A stretch of DNA of 64,000 nt from Rostratula benghalensis (taxonomy: Eukaryota; Chordata; Aves; Charadriiformes; Rostratulidae), in contig VXAI01000046.1 of NCBI GenBank assembly GCA_013399305.1, positions 1,301,340 to 1,365,339 of the forward strand. The letters run 5' to 3'. Both the position numbers and the translations under genes were made by a program. Under the pieces are notes generated by a model. The model saw nothing but the letters and a program-made list of their open reading frames with translations. It was not told the origin of the DNA and did not search any database. Shown piece by piece: positions 47,901 to 60,805 of the stretch. Every line of letters starts with the position of its first letter. Positions within the stretch are counted from its first letter, which is position 1.

Positions 47901-50900
47901 CTTAGTAAGAAAGCATAACAAAATGACTGCACCTTACTAAAAACTTGTCACGGGAGCATTCTGTCTTAAGACCCGTCTGTACTTAGAAAGACTACCTCTT
48001 TTACCTATTCTTTGCTACAGTTCCACCCCAACAGTACTGAATCATAAAATTGTCATAAAAATATTTCTTCTAAGACTACTGTTGGCATATGTTCTGCTTG
48101 CACACTGAGGGGAAAAAATGTATTAAACTATATGTAATAATATAATTTAGACCTTTCTGTCATAGCAATACTTCCATAAAGACACACATAGATTGCAAAC
48201 GCTTCTAGGTTGGAATATACATTTATTGGTCTCACCTGGGATCTCCAGGCACTGCAGTAACTCAAGTAACACTAGTAACAATACTACCAAGAAACAAATA
48301 CTCAACTTGTGGGGGGAAAAAAAAAGGGGGGGAGGGAAATCATTGCCATTGCTTTTGTTACCATTCATATGTAGGTGTTGGCTGTGCAAGCTAATGATAT
48401 TCTCAAGAGGCAGAGAGCTATATACATCACCACTTAAAGCAGCATTTCAATCAAATTACTTTTTTTCCCCCATCTCTTAAGACTGAGCTATAAATAAGAA
48501 ATGGTACTAGCCACAAATCTGGGAATGAAGCAAAGCATTAAACTCAGAATAACTTTTACACCAGTATATTGACCCTGATGCCCGCTTTTCACAACACTTT
48601 AAAACCTAAGTGGAATGTTGAACACATGTATACAAAATCACAGCACAGGCACTGCAATCTTCAGGATGTTTTACAATGCCAGAAGAAAACTGACAAATGC
48701 AGACACAGGATTATGAATTGATTTTAGAAGAGATCAAATAATTTGTAACCACTGTCCAATCTCAAGATTCATTTAATGATTTTTGAGAAAGCTATACATT
48801 AGTCTACATTGGCAAAGAAACACTTGTACAGAAATGGCCCAAATAAATTTTCATTAATAGATTGAAGGGATTATTATCTTCTACTTACACATCTTTCTTT
48901 ATGGTGCATATGTCACAGCCATATAAATGATCTTGAATGCTTAGATTCAAGACAGCTTCTTTCCACAATAAAGTCTGCCCCATAGCTTAAGTTTTAATGG
49001 TAAGTATGGATGAAGATTTTTCACCTCTTGTTTAAGCTCACAGCCTACACCGTATTTGCCAAAGAAACCCTGCAGCATCATCTGAAAAATTTCATAATAC
49101 AGTGAATCCTTGTCTGCTGGTTCTGCCCTCTATCAAGATCAATGCTCCACTCTGCCAACTAGTCCTATGGCTTTAGCAAGGCACAATCAATCAGCTGCTC
49201 CAGGAACAGTCTGGTCATTTGGGTACAATGGTTCCTGTTTCTTCTTTTCTTCTCAAGGCTACTTTCTCAACTCTAAGCAAAAGGAGTAAAATAACAATAC
49301 TGATCGGGAGTTTCAGTATGTTTCTTAAATTCATTATGTCCCTAGAAACCATTAATGTGATTTTGCACACAAAATAAAAAATACTTCTTACCACACTATA
49401 TTTTTAAAAAATACAGGTTTAAATTAGTTATTTAATGTTAAAAATAAAACAATTTATGTCCTAGCATTACTGAATAATATTTTTTTGTGATTAAAATACC
49501 ACAGAATATCTTAAATATGTTTTCTGATAGATCTGGGGCAGCAAATCCCTTCTGGACATTTATCTCTGAAATTACATTGAGAGGAATAAACAGCTGTCGG
49601 GAATATAAATGCTAACTCATCAGAATGCTGACTCAGTGCTGTAGAAATCAAAATATGTTCATACACTGCAGAGGTAGCCTGTCATACACCAACTAGTCAT
49701 ATTTTATGTTGGGCAACCATAAAACAATTTGAAGTAAAATGCTGGAATAAAACTAGGGAGTAGAAATCAAATTATAAATAGGGAAATTTTTAAAGTCCTT
49801 GTCAAGACCTGCCCTATGACAAAAAAAAAATAGTAACCATCAGTCAGGATTTGTTAATTTGTCACCTTCAGTGGCAACAAACCTACTCTTTAACAAGGAT
49901 TATCTCTTGAATCATCATGTGATTAAAGGCCCACTTCTGCTTTCCCTGCTAGTAGTAGAATTTATTAATTTTGTGGAAGCAGGATTTAGCAATGAATGAA
50001 CTGGACAATCATTCTGCAATGCCATATTTATGCCAAGCGTCCCATTAGAGACATTGGTCCAGTTTTGTCACTAAATATTAGTTGAATGCTACTGACTTTT
50101 TGCACTAAGATTTCTTAAGGGTAGGAATTTGTTGCAGGAAAAATGACTGTATTTTACAAAAATATCTGATGTTCTGCCAAGAGATGTGAGATTTTTTTTT
50201 CAAGTAAGTTTTGCTCTGGTAATAAATTCTCTTAGGAAAATAACTGCTATCTAGGCATTATTTCAGGACTTTGTATCTGTACTAAATTTATCTTTGATAC
50301 CTTGGGTCAACTATTTTGACTTCAGTTGAAGTTCTCTGCACTCTGTGGCAAAGATTTTTGCTCAGTCTGGAGTTTTGTTCAAGCAAGTAATGACCCGGAC
50401 TGTATGTTTTCTGGTGGAACAAATTACCTTACATTTAGTGCATTTGTTGCTTATTATTCAAAATTGTATATACATGTGAATGTATATGCATGTATTCCTA
50501 AAACCATTTCTACAGTTGCTGATTTTCCCTTTCATATTTCTTTATTGATCTGCATCTACCTCTTTTGCTAGACATATCCTTTACAGAATTCAACCTATAT
50601 CTTAATGAAAGTAGAAGTGCCTAGTCTTCTGGATATACGCTCTGCCATACGTCCTGCAGCAATGTTGCAAAGGAAGAATTTGTTTTTCAAAAGTATGACC
50701 CTGGGCATTACTCAGCAATGATGGCTGTCAAAGGGAAAGAGCAAAAGACAGCAAGAAAATTTCTTTTGAAATACAACATTAAAGCTAAAGATTCTTTCAG
50801 CTGAAAAAAACCCCACCACTCTGTCAAAAAAGAATCTAAAAGCAGAAAATCTTAGGCATTTCATACAAGGAAATCTTTCTAAAGATAAATGATTCTTAAA

Positions 50901-53900
50901 GAAATCAAAATATTCATAAAGCCATATTAAGGCATAGAAACATAGACTTCCATTTTTAATTTTGTAACCCCAAGCTTAATTCCTTTATTCATTTCAACTC
51001 TTCAAGCGACTGAGATTTCTCAAGCCAGGATCTTTGCAGGCAGCAGAATTTCTCTACTGGGCTCCCTGATCCTGTGGCATCTTCGCCATGACTAAGTTAT
51101 CACGCGGTTTCACAAGGGAGCCCCAGGTTCTGCAAAATCCAATCTAGAGGCATTGTTTTATTGCCCCAGGTTAAGTAGTCTTGTTTCATAAACCGAGTGA
51201 AATTTGCCCTGTTCTGGCATGTTAGGCCTTCTGGTTCCAAATCATCCAGCTGTTACTAATTTGTTATGTAGCTAGTATTTCTTTGTGCACTAGGATCTAT
51301 AAGCAGCCAATGTTTCTGCACATTGTTACACATCAACATGCTTAAAAACCTCTAACATTATAAAATACTGATGCAGATATCAAGATATTATAGAACAAGG
51401 CTGCAACTTGGACCTACTTAAGGCTTACCATAGCTTACTGCTTTTTGGTTTGAGAAATTAGTCAAGCATATTTCTGTATTTAGTCCTTGGACATACTTTG
51501 TTAAAAATCTGTGAAGAAATTCTTACTTACTTTAAAATAATTACCATAATTTTAACTTTTGACATGTGCTCAGTATCTTCTGCCTCCTAACTGGAAAAAA
51601 CAAAACTGTACATCCCTCCACATTTTTTTTATTTTTTCTTGCAATAATCTTACACAAGAAGAATAAAAGGAACTTTTTTTATTATTATTGTACTCCTAGA
51701 TACAGTATCTGTGATCTTGCATCTGAAACTTCCTGGTGTATGAAAGATTTGGTGGTATGGAAAGATGGTTATCTCACACAGACTTTCACATCTGGCACCA
51801 CGACCAGCACAGATAGAAAGAATCTGAAGCAATTTAACCTCTTGCTCTAATTCCAACTTCTGTTGAACAGCCTTTCTTCAGCTGTTCTGCTTCCAAATTA
51901 GTTTAGGATTTCTTATGTCATGGTAGTTCTAATCCTTCTACTTAGGGACATGTTATCCAGTGGCAGCCCCAGGACAAGATTTTCACCTTACCCACATACA
52001 TTCTTTCTGCAGAATTCAGAGAAAATGATGGGGTTGTGTGTTCATTTTGTATTAGCAACTTCAATTTCACTGATGTTTAATCTTTCCTCCTGACTTTGTC
52101 CCACTCCTTTGATTTACCTCGTGCAGTCACAAAACTATTGGGGTTTCATAAACTTTCCAGTTTTCCTAAACCTACTGTTGTGAACATTCTGTTCTCAATT
52201 TCACATTCTCTATATCAAGTTTATTCCCTATCCCTTTGGCAACCTAGTCTCTCCTGGGAACATTTACCTTGGGCAATTTTACCCTGCAAAAGAGCAGTTA
52301 ATGACAGAGTCCAGTCTCAGCTTCTGGCACTTCTGTTTGGAACTCTGGAGTATGCAGTAATGAAGCCTGATTAAGTATGGTTGGAGCTGTATGACAATTC
52401 TGTATGATAAAAATAAAGATTAAGTATCATTATTTAGGCTCCTCAAACACATCTGGCACCTTCTATCTTTCCTTCTTCAAAAATTACTTGTCTTGAAATC
52501 CAGTGAGTCTTTTAAATAGAAAATGGAGTTGATTCTCACCTCAGGTCTGACACTAAATTTTTTGTGATAGCTCTCTTTATACCCATTTTAAATCTATGTA
52601 AACTCTCTGAGTAATAGGAATTTTAAGAGTGCCAGTGCCGCAGGATAATAAAAACCTGGCACAGGGACACTGCTGTCATGGAGAAATGTTAGGTTGTTGC
52701 ATTAACTAATAACAATAGATGAATTAATCAGTTTGCTTGCTTTTTTTTTGCTGCCAGCCTGGTAGACTGTGTGATTGAGTTCTCTATTGCTGGGCAGGTT
52801 GAGGGCTTTATTTTTGTCTTACTTGCTTATATGTCTATTTTTCTTTTGCCAATACAATCCCCATCCTATTCTTAGGTCTCCATAGACATCTCCCTCTAAT
52901 TGTTACACTTGTGATAAAGAACAGTGTCAGAATAGCCACGGTTTCCCTTGGGAGGCGTTTGCTCATTCTTTTTATCTGGATCACTTAAAATCTTCAAAGA
53001 CCAGCTGTACCTGGGTATTAATGCTCTTTCAGAGCCATATGTTTCCCTTCTGCATAAAACCCATGTAAGGGGGACACTTACATAAAAATCTTGCTGCAAA
53101 TTATTTCCATGTGCTCCTGCTGTAAGGGATAAAGGATAAGGAACAAGCAGGAACATGATTTTAATCAACCCAAGCAAGACATAAGAAATCCTATAGGAAA
53201 TTTAAACATGGGTAGATCTTTCCCTCACCATCCTCCAACCCTCCCCCAAAGTAATGGTAAATACTGCCTGCAAATAACCGCTGTCTACTCAGCTTAGTGG
53301 AAATATAGACAGCTCTTTTAGAACTAGGCACCGTTGGGTCTTGCTTGATGTGTTCCTCAGTTACAAAATGTATACGTTATGTATTATGCTATCCATTGCC
53401 ACACAAACCAGACAGACACATGATGGTTACTTGATAAAGGAAAATGAGATTACATACAGACCTTTCCCACTCTGCTGCATTTTGAAACATATTCTACATA
53501 TAAGTTTTGCCCATTGGTTTCCTCTACTTTACACAAGCAAATATGCCAACACTATTAGCGGAGACATAGAAAAACAAAGCAATAGGCAGCAGGCAGGCAC
53601 AAGAGGATAATTTAAATTCAGTTTCAAAGTTGTCTGACTTCTTGAGTTCATTCACCCCTTTAATATTGTACTTCTATACTTTATGGGAATTTCCTTATAC
53701 CTTTACCAACAGTTATTCCTGAAAAAGCTAGGAGGATGTGTATTCCTTCTACAAACAAATGTGAAAAAAAGAACAATATCTTTATAAACGACCTGTAAAC
53801 CTTGCTCATATAAACAGAGCTCAATTATGTGGTTTGCCATTAATTATTCATAAAATTATGGAAAACTGGCATGTGCAAGCCAGGTGATGGCACTCCTCTT

Positions 53901-56900
53901 TCTTCCGGGTTGACAAGGGTACATAAAAATAATTTTATGTAGTAGTAACTAGCAATGTCTGGTAAATACAATGAAGTTATAGAAAGAAGGGATAATATCC
54001 AGGGAGGGGTGAGTTTGCTTCTTCCAATGGTTGGCTATATGTCAAATGCAGAGCACAATTTATGAGTAACTTCAGTGCCGCTGCTAAACAAATGGAAGAC
54101 CAATGTCACTCTGTGTAGGTGATAGAAGATTAACTTCCTTGTTTCTAGAACACTTCCAACAGACTGCAAAGAAAAATTTAGCTTATGATATTGGAGGCAG
54201 AAGCATCAAAAAGGAACCACATTACAAGCTAGCAGCAAACTCTCTGAAAATGTCTCAGGATGTTTCAGTGTTGAGCTTGCAGAATAAGCTAGGATGAGAT
54301 CTACTGGGCTTTTATAGGAGTTGTTTTCTTACTAGTCTCTTTCTATTTAATGTTAGCCAAAAAACAGGTGAAGAACACGAACATGTGTTCAAGGTGTCTT
54401 GATAAAAAATAGCAGAAAATATTCTCTTCTTATTCCTCCTAGTGAAGGCCAATTGAGTTCAGAGGGCAAACAACTGGCTGCTAGAATAAAACATGCTGAT
54501 GAGATTCACAGCAACACAGACTGCGACAAAAGGTGCTAAGAGTATGTGCTGTATGTTAGAAGTGGTGGAATAATTTTAAAATAATGTTATACACCAGAGC
54601 AACAATGCTTGTCATTGGTGCATGTTAGGTGTGTTAACAGATAAATGTTATTTGTCCAGTAGTATGACAATGCATTTGTGAAAAGAAAAGTAGTGTCTCT
54701 CAAATTGGCATTCTTCACACTGTAAAAGACCTATGGCAAAGAAAATGCAAATTAAATCTAAAGATTTTACGAAGATTCAGATTACTCTTGTAGCAAACTC
54801 CCTCAGAAATTCATCAGTCTTAAGGCTGGTTTTACACACCATGATACTGTTTCAGAGAGGCTCGTATAAATTTGAAGATGACAGAAACAGGAATGAGATT
54901 CTAGGCATTATATTTAATTTAATCATAATCGCTCAGATTCTTAGCTATGACCTTGAATTTGGTTGTATTTGTAATATTGTTCACTGGAGAAAAGCTGAGC
55001 TTCTGGAGCATCAGATTTGTCAAGAGATGTCAGATGTCTGCATCAAGTAGGACGAAGAGTAACTGAGAAATGACATTGGTACTATCTGATTTAAAATCCG
55101 TCAAAAGAATTAAATTCCTTGCAGTATGGGGATGCTTACACAGAACTTCCCTTCTTGCTACTGGACAACTCTATCCTGCTGCTACGCTGGATGGTTTATC
55201 TTAGTGTGATCCCACCCATTAGGAATTGCTGGGATCAAAGCTCCATCAAGTTAGTTTCAAGTTTTATTCTGGTAGACCAGCACTATGCAGTCAACATTTG
55301 CAGAAGTCAGTGGGAACTGAAGGTATTTAGTACATCACATGATCAGATAACAGTTGCAGCACAATGCTAACACAAAGATGGTTTCAGAAGCTGCAATAGA
55401 ATGTATTATTTAAAATAAGACAGATTACTTAGAGATAATTCACATGAAAATACAGGAAGCCAAGAGCAGAGACTATTTCTGTTCTTTGTTCTGTTCACAG
55501 TGTAGATAGCACAGAAATAACATTTCATAAATGCCCAAGACAGATGGTATGTATGTTCTTTGCATAATATGATAACTAGAAACTTATCTATTGAAAGGAG
55601 TGAATCCAATACAATGAGAACCACCTTAATCTTTGGCTTTATTTTCACAGGAAACCTTCCCTTAAAACGGCTGCAGAGCTTCTAATTTATTGCTGCTGTC
55701 ACAATGATGTGCGCAGATCACCAGACTGAATGCATTTTGCAGTGACTACTTGCAAGTGTTGGTTTTTTTGCTTTGCTCCCACAAACACTATGTCTTCTGT
55801 CTTCTACAGAGATCTGTGTGTTTTCTTTTAGTGTCAGTGTACTCTGGTACACATTCAAACTGTCAGTGCTGCAAAAGGGTATCACCAGCTACTGCAAGGT
55901 CACTCCCAATAAGTGGAATACCATCCCTTTTGGCTACGTGAGCAAATACGAGGCTTGAGTTCATTATTCCATTTGGAAATTCACTGCTCTTTATTTCTTT
56001 CAGTGTTAGTTCACTGCTTCATTCATTCTCTTTGTTTGTCATGAAAATCCAGGCAGGGTTTTGGAGGAGGAATTTGTGAGGTATCAGCTGATGTACATCA
56101 TAGGCATGCACTGAGCCTCTCTAGCATTTTTATCTGTCACTCGGGAGTGAGAGCTGCTTGGACAGTTGGCTTGAAGACAACTGCCATGGGTTTGAGAGTG
56201 TCCTTATTCATTATCTGTTAAGCAATTGTCTTTTTTGTGTGTTCTGGTTTTCAAATCTCAGTAGTGGTGCAGATGGTTCTGAGGAAGCGTTTGCACTACT
56301 GCAATAAAATGAACAGATTTGCAGAGATATTTAGGGTGCTAGGAGAAATCTTTATTTATGTCTCTTTTAGTTAATCTTCAAAATTTGTCCTTTGTGCATT
56401 ATTGGAGAATTTCACAGAATGAAGCAGTATGGTTCTTTAACTAAAGCTGAAATAATAAGCCCCAGAGCTTTATTTTTCTTTTTGTTTCATCCTCTCTTGC
56501 TGCTCCAAAGCCTGGAGAGCCAAAGAACAGCTCCCAAACCACCACAGTGCTAAGGACCCGACCGATTCCTGACCGCTTGGGTGTTCTCCACATGCAGATG
56601 GCAGGTAAATTGCTTGGTTGGCAAGAGAGCAAGTGAGCTCTCAAACCTGCTAGTGTGTAATGAGGAAAAAATGTGGTAGGTTATACCAGGAAGAGTAATT
56701 ACACAGTAACTGCTAACATGGTGTATGCTGGCATTGTAGCAGTGCAGATCACAGCAGGACAGATACTATCCAGGTCAGCTCCAGGAAAGCACTCATAAGA
56801 AATATTGCTTCCAACACTCACCAAAATGCATGGACTAAACTCCAGTACCAGCCCTTCCCATACTATAAAATGAATGCTTTAGTGTAGACCTGACCCTAAC

Positions 56901-59900
56901 GGGGGTCTTGCTTTTTCTTTGGATGCTACAAGCAAAAATGTTAAATAATAAGAGGCAAATGAAGGACAAAGAGAGTGTATTAAAATTTAACTTTATGTCT
57001 CACCTTTTGCTGATTCATTTCTAGAAGTATTTCAGTATGACAGAGTACTAATGTGATGATCAATTTTAAGTTAGAGAAATAAAATCTTGTACAACAGTAT
57101 TGTACATGCTTCTGTTACTTGAATGTCTAAAAACAACCAAGAGAAGCTGAACAGATCACAAAATTGTTACATAAACTGCCATAACAGCAAAATGTGATTT
57201 AAGTCTATTTATCTTACCAGACAAAATCTCACTACTGCATTATTTACCTTATCCTTTTGCTTAAAGTACCAACCAAAACACACCCCACTCCACAAGTCAA
57301 ACCCAAAACTTTTTGTTCTATGTTAAGGGAAGAGCAGGAAGTTCTTTAATTCTCCCCTTTCCCCTATGTGTGTGTTTTCTCCAGGATGTGAGGCCTTATG
57401 CAATTTGATAGTGTAACATCAGCAATGCCGTAACGGCAGTTTTATTTTTATACTGGGGCAATTAAAAAAAATTGGTCTACTCACAGCAAATGTAGAGCCA
57501 GATCATCTATGCCAAAAGTAGCAATAACTGCAGTGTATAAGAGAAGCTAGAATTGATTGTGTCTTCTCTGATGCAGGGGACAGAAAATTGCTTATTTGTT
57601 ATAAAAATCTGGTTTGTTGCAAGATCATTGACCTGTACATGAATTTGTATCCTATAGAAATCACTTACTGGAGTCTGGAAGAGTCTTGACACCAGTTAGT
57701 AAAAGAATATAGAGGATTGTAAATCCTTTATGTAGTCAATAAAGTGAAAAAATACAAGCTTGATCTTAAAAAATACCTATATCTGGACTGAACAGATCTC
57801 TTCTTTATTTTGTATTAGATGCTTTTGAAGGAAACTAAAGAGAAAAAATGTTTTATATGCTTAATTTCCATATTCCTTAAAGAATTGCGATCAAATTCTT
57901 TATTATTTTAATGACATATTTCAAATCTTTATCATATTGTGATATTAAAAATATTTTTTTATTCATTTGGACCAATATGTTCAAAGTTGAATAAGAATTT
58001 GGGATACCTAGTCAAATGTACAATATATCGCCCGAACTCAATCTCTCAGAAATTGGAACATTTTTTAAACTTTGCCTCAAGAGTTCCTTCGAACTCATTT
58101 CATATTGATATTTTTTTTTGTTGTTTTTTAAACTATACATCCACTCTTCCCCCCCTCACTTAACAGGTGGGCTTCATCTCCCTTGAGTGTTACAAATGCT
58201 ACCTCTGCTGTTTTCTTAAAATTAAAAATCCAGTGACTAGAAGACCAGATCTTGCAGACTCTAACAGCACAAATAGCTTTTGCTCTTGAAAATAGTCATA
58301 TTGGATTTTTGAAAATTTGGCAGATGCAAACTGCAACCTGTTACCATATTTTGGGTCTAACCAAATGTCTCCAGTAGGGTAGGATACCATGTCACTAGGG
58401 TACAGCACAAGCCACTTACTGATGAAAGCAAAAGTGACATTGTAGGAACCAATCCTTCAACACAATCCTTTCACGAGGTCTAGTCCCAGCTACTCACAAA
58501 AATAGTTCCCTGCAGCATCAAAAATTTTGTTATCAGGTTTAGCTATAATTTTTTGATAGCTTTTATATTTTTTTTTTTTTTACTTCCTACCTGCTACACT
58601 TACTGTGTATATCTTAAGTTTTATGATCTATCCAGATGTTACAAAAGATGAGTCTATAGTAACAATATATACACTTGGGAAACAGATCTTCAGCCTGCAC
58701 CGAAATTTCACATAGGTTTCTCTACGCTGGAATTACATGAACTTTCATTATATGTTAATATTGAAAAATATTGAGCACTTACAGGGTTTAAACCAGACAT
58801 TCATATTTGATTCCTTCATCCACATTGTAAAAGTCTTGTTTATAATTATTTTATCATCTATAATCATCATTTTCATTTTATCTTTTATTTAGACAGGACA
58901 ATGAAAGGAGCAGCTTGCAGTCCTTTAGGTTTTTTGTTTGTATTTACTTCCACTTCTCTCTGTCCCAACCACCGAGAAATACTTGACTATTTCTAACTCC
59001 TCTAGGTTGAATTGTTTGAATAAAGTTTTGACACCAAAAAAAACCAAAACAACTGATTAAAATCAGGCTTAGTGTGATTTCTTAAAAATGGAATAATTAG
59101 CATAAACAATATCCCTGTAATAAGCTCCACTAACATTTTTGTGTTTGTTTCACAGTAGATTACTGTATACTTTTCTCTAATTATAGTAAATCCTATTACA
59201 TTAATTTGCATTGTACTGGTAATCTGATTAAAATAGTATAGTGTTAAAAGTCATATATGTATAATGTAATGAGACCAGCTTTCCTCCTGAACGTGAAAAA
59301 TGTGTTTCACTTCTTTTTCTCCACTTTTCATTTGTAGTAAACGTGCAAATATACAACTAGACATACAAAGCAGTCTTCAACTAAGATTCTGAACTATTTA
59401 AATATATTCATGAAACATGCAATGAGCATTCAGGCTTTATATCTCATGGATGTGGAAACATTCCTATCAGGATTAAATCAAAGATATTAATGAAGCTAAA
59501 CAAGGGTCTGAATTACTACTAATTTATAAAATGAGGCACATGTACAAATTTTGGTAGGATAAATTTTAAATTTTAGTAATACTGGCTCTCATTTCACCCT
59601 ATTTATCCTGAGGTGTACAGGTACCATGCACATAACTCACTATTCAACTAAAAAAAAGCGTAAAGGAAACATAAGGAAGTATTCTTTCTAGACAACTGAG
59701 TCCAGTCTTATGTCTTTGGTCCTCATTCCAAATTTTTCACAGTGGTTCCATAAGATGACTACCATAACAGTTCAGATAAATACTTTTTTTTTCCCCTCAG
59801 CCTTCAATATTCTAAATTTTTGTTTTTCCGAACTCCACACCCTTGCTTCAGTGGACCATCATTATCCCTTGCTTTTCACAATCTTCCCCTCTCTTTTAAA

Positions 59901-60500
59901 TATTGTGTGCTCGGAGGCTTCTCCATGAGGCATAATATCTAAAAATGAAAGCTATTGGCAACTCCACAACCCAGAATGATAACAAGGTCTGGTCACACCT
60001 CACCTCAGAGTTACATACTCTCACAGTTCTAACAATACGCAGTTAGCAAGACTAATTAATTAGATCTTTGTGTGCTGAGACTGAGATGTGTTATAGATGG
60101 CAATCTATTTCTTAGAATCTTTTCTGGGAAGTGATGTTACTTACGCTTCTTTTTCTTTTGCATCTCACATTGAAATTGTATGCTTGGTGATTTCTTCCCT
60201 CCAGTAGTTTTCTACATGAATAAGCCGTATCAGAGAGCACTAATGGAATTCATGCATATGCTTATTTTTTTCTACATTAAGCCTATTTTATCCTGTGAGA
60301 GGGTCATGCTTGTCAGGCATAATGTGATATTTGGATAATTTTGACTTAAGTTCGTTTTTCTTTCTTCTTTTTTACATGAAGAGTAACATCTTAGAATTGC
60401 AAATTTGCATGAAATGGGTAAATGTAGAAGTGGCAGTACAGGTCCACTTGGCTTTAGCCTGGATTCTTCACTACAATAGCATTCTTATTTTTGCCGTAAC
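44991..60500. other. AT-rich gene-poor region
   Basis: About 15.5 kb with no exon that I can support. Open frames are short and lack recognisable protein content. Homopolymers and small microsatellites are scattered. Conserved non-coding elements may be present but cannot be judged from one sequence. Confidence 0.45.
47672..47698. repeat. (CTGT)n(CCAT)n simple repeat
   Basis: A compound tetranucleotide run: three CTGT units followed by several CCAT units. Confidence 0.85.
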
Positions 60501-60805
60501 TTAAATTTGACAATTATAGTATAAAGTGGCACCTGGTAGAGCAGCACTAACACTATTTGTACCAGAACCCACTACTAAATAGCACTGCTGCAGTGAAACA
60601 GGGATATTTGCTTCCTTGCAAGTTTCTTGTAAATATTTCAATTGCCTAACCAAGCAAATCCTTTCTTTGGATAACCCATAGTCAAATAAAAGTTCTGTGA
60701 AGATATGCTTCTTCAGAGAAAACACAGTGAACATTTTTTTTCCTTCCAAAGCAAAATTATTTACTTCTTTGTATTTTGGCAGTTCAAATGAATGACCAGG
60801 ATAAA
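60501..60805 (-). other. Possible terminal coding exon or pseudogene fragment, unidentified
   Basis: On the minus strand a frame stays open from just after a TAA (near 60833) to the TAA at 60501-60503, about 110 codons, although the DNA is AT-rich and stops should be frequent. A plausible acceptor (CATTTTCTGAAACAG) at 60806 would give a 305-nt terminal exon entered in phase 1. The peptide has balanced, protein-like composition: it includes YPGHSFELPKYKEVNNFALE, a segment LSKERICLVRQLKYLQETCK, and a hydrophobic Gly/Ser-rich end. I do not recognise it. It could be the last exon of a gene read leftwards, a retrocopy remnant, or chance. Confidence 0.25.
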
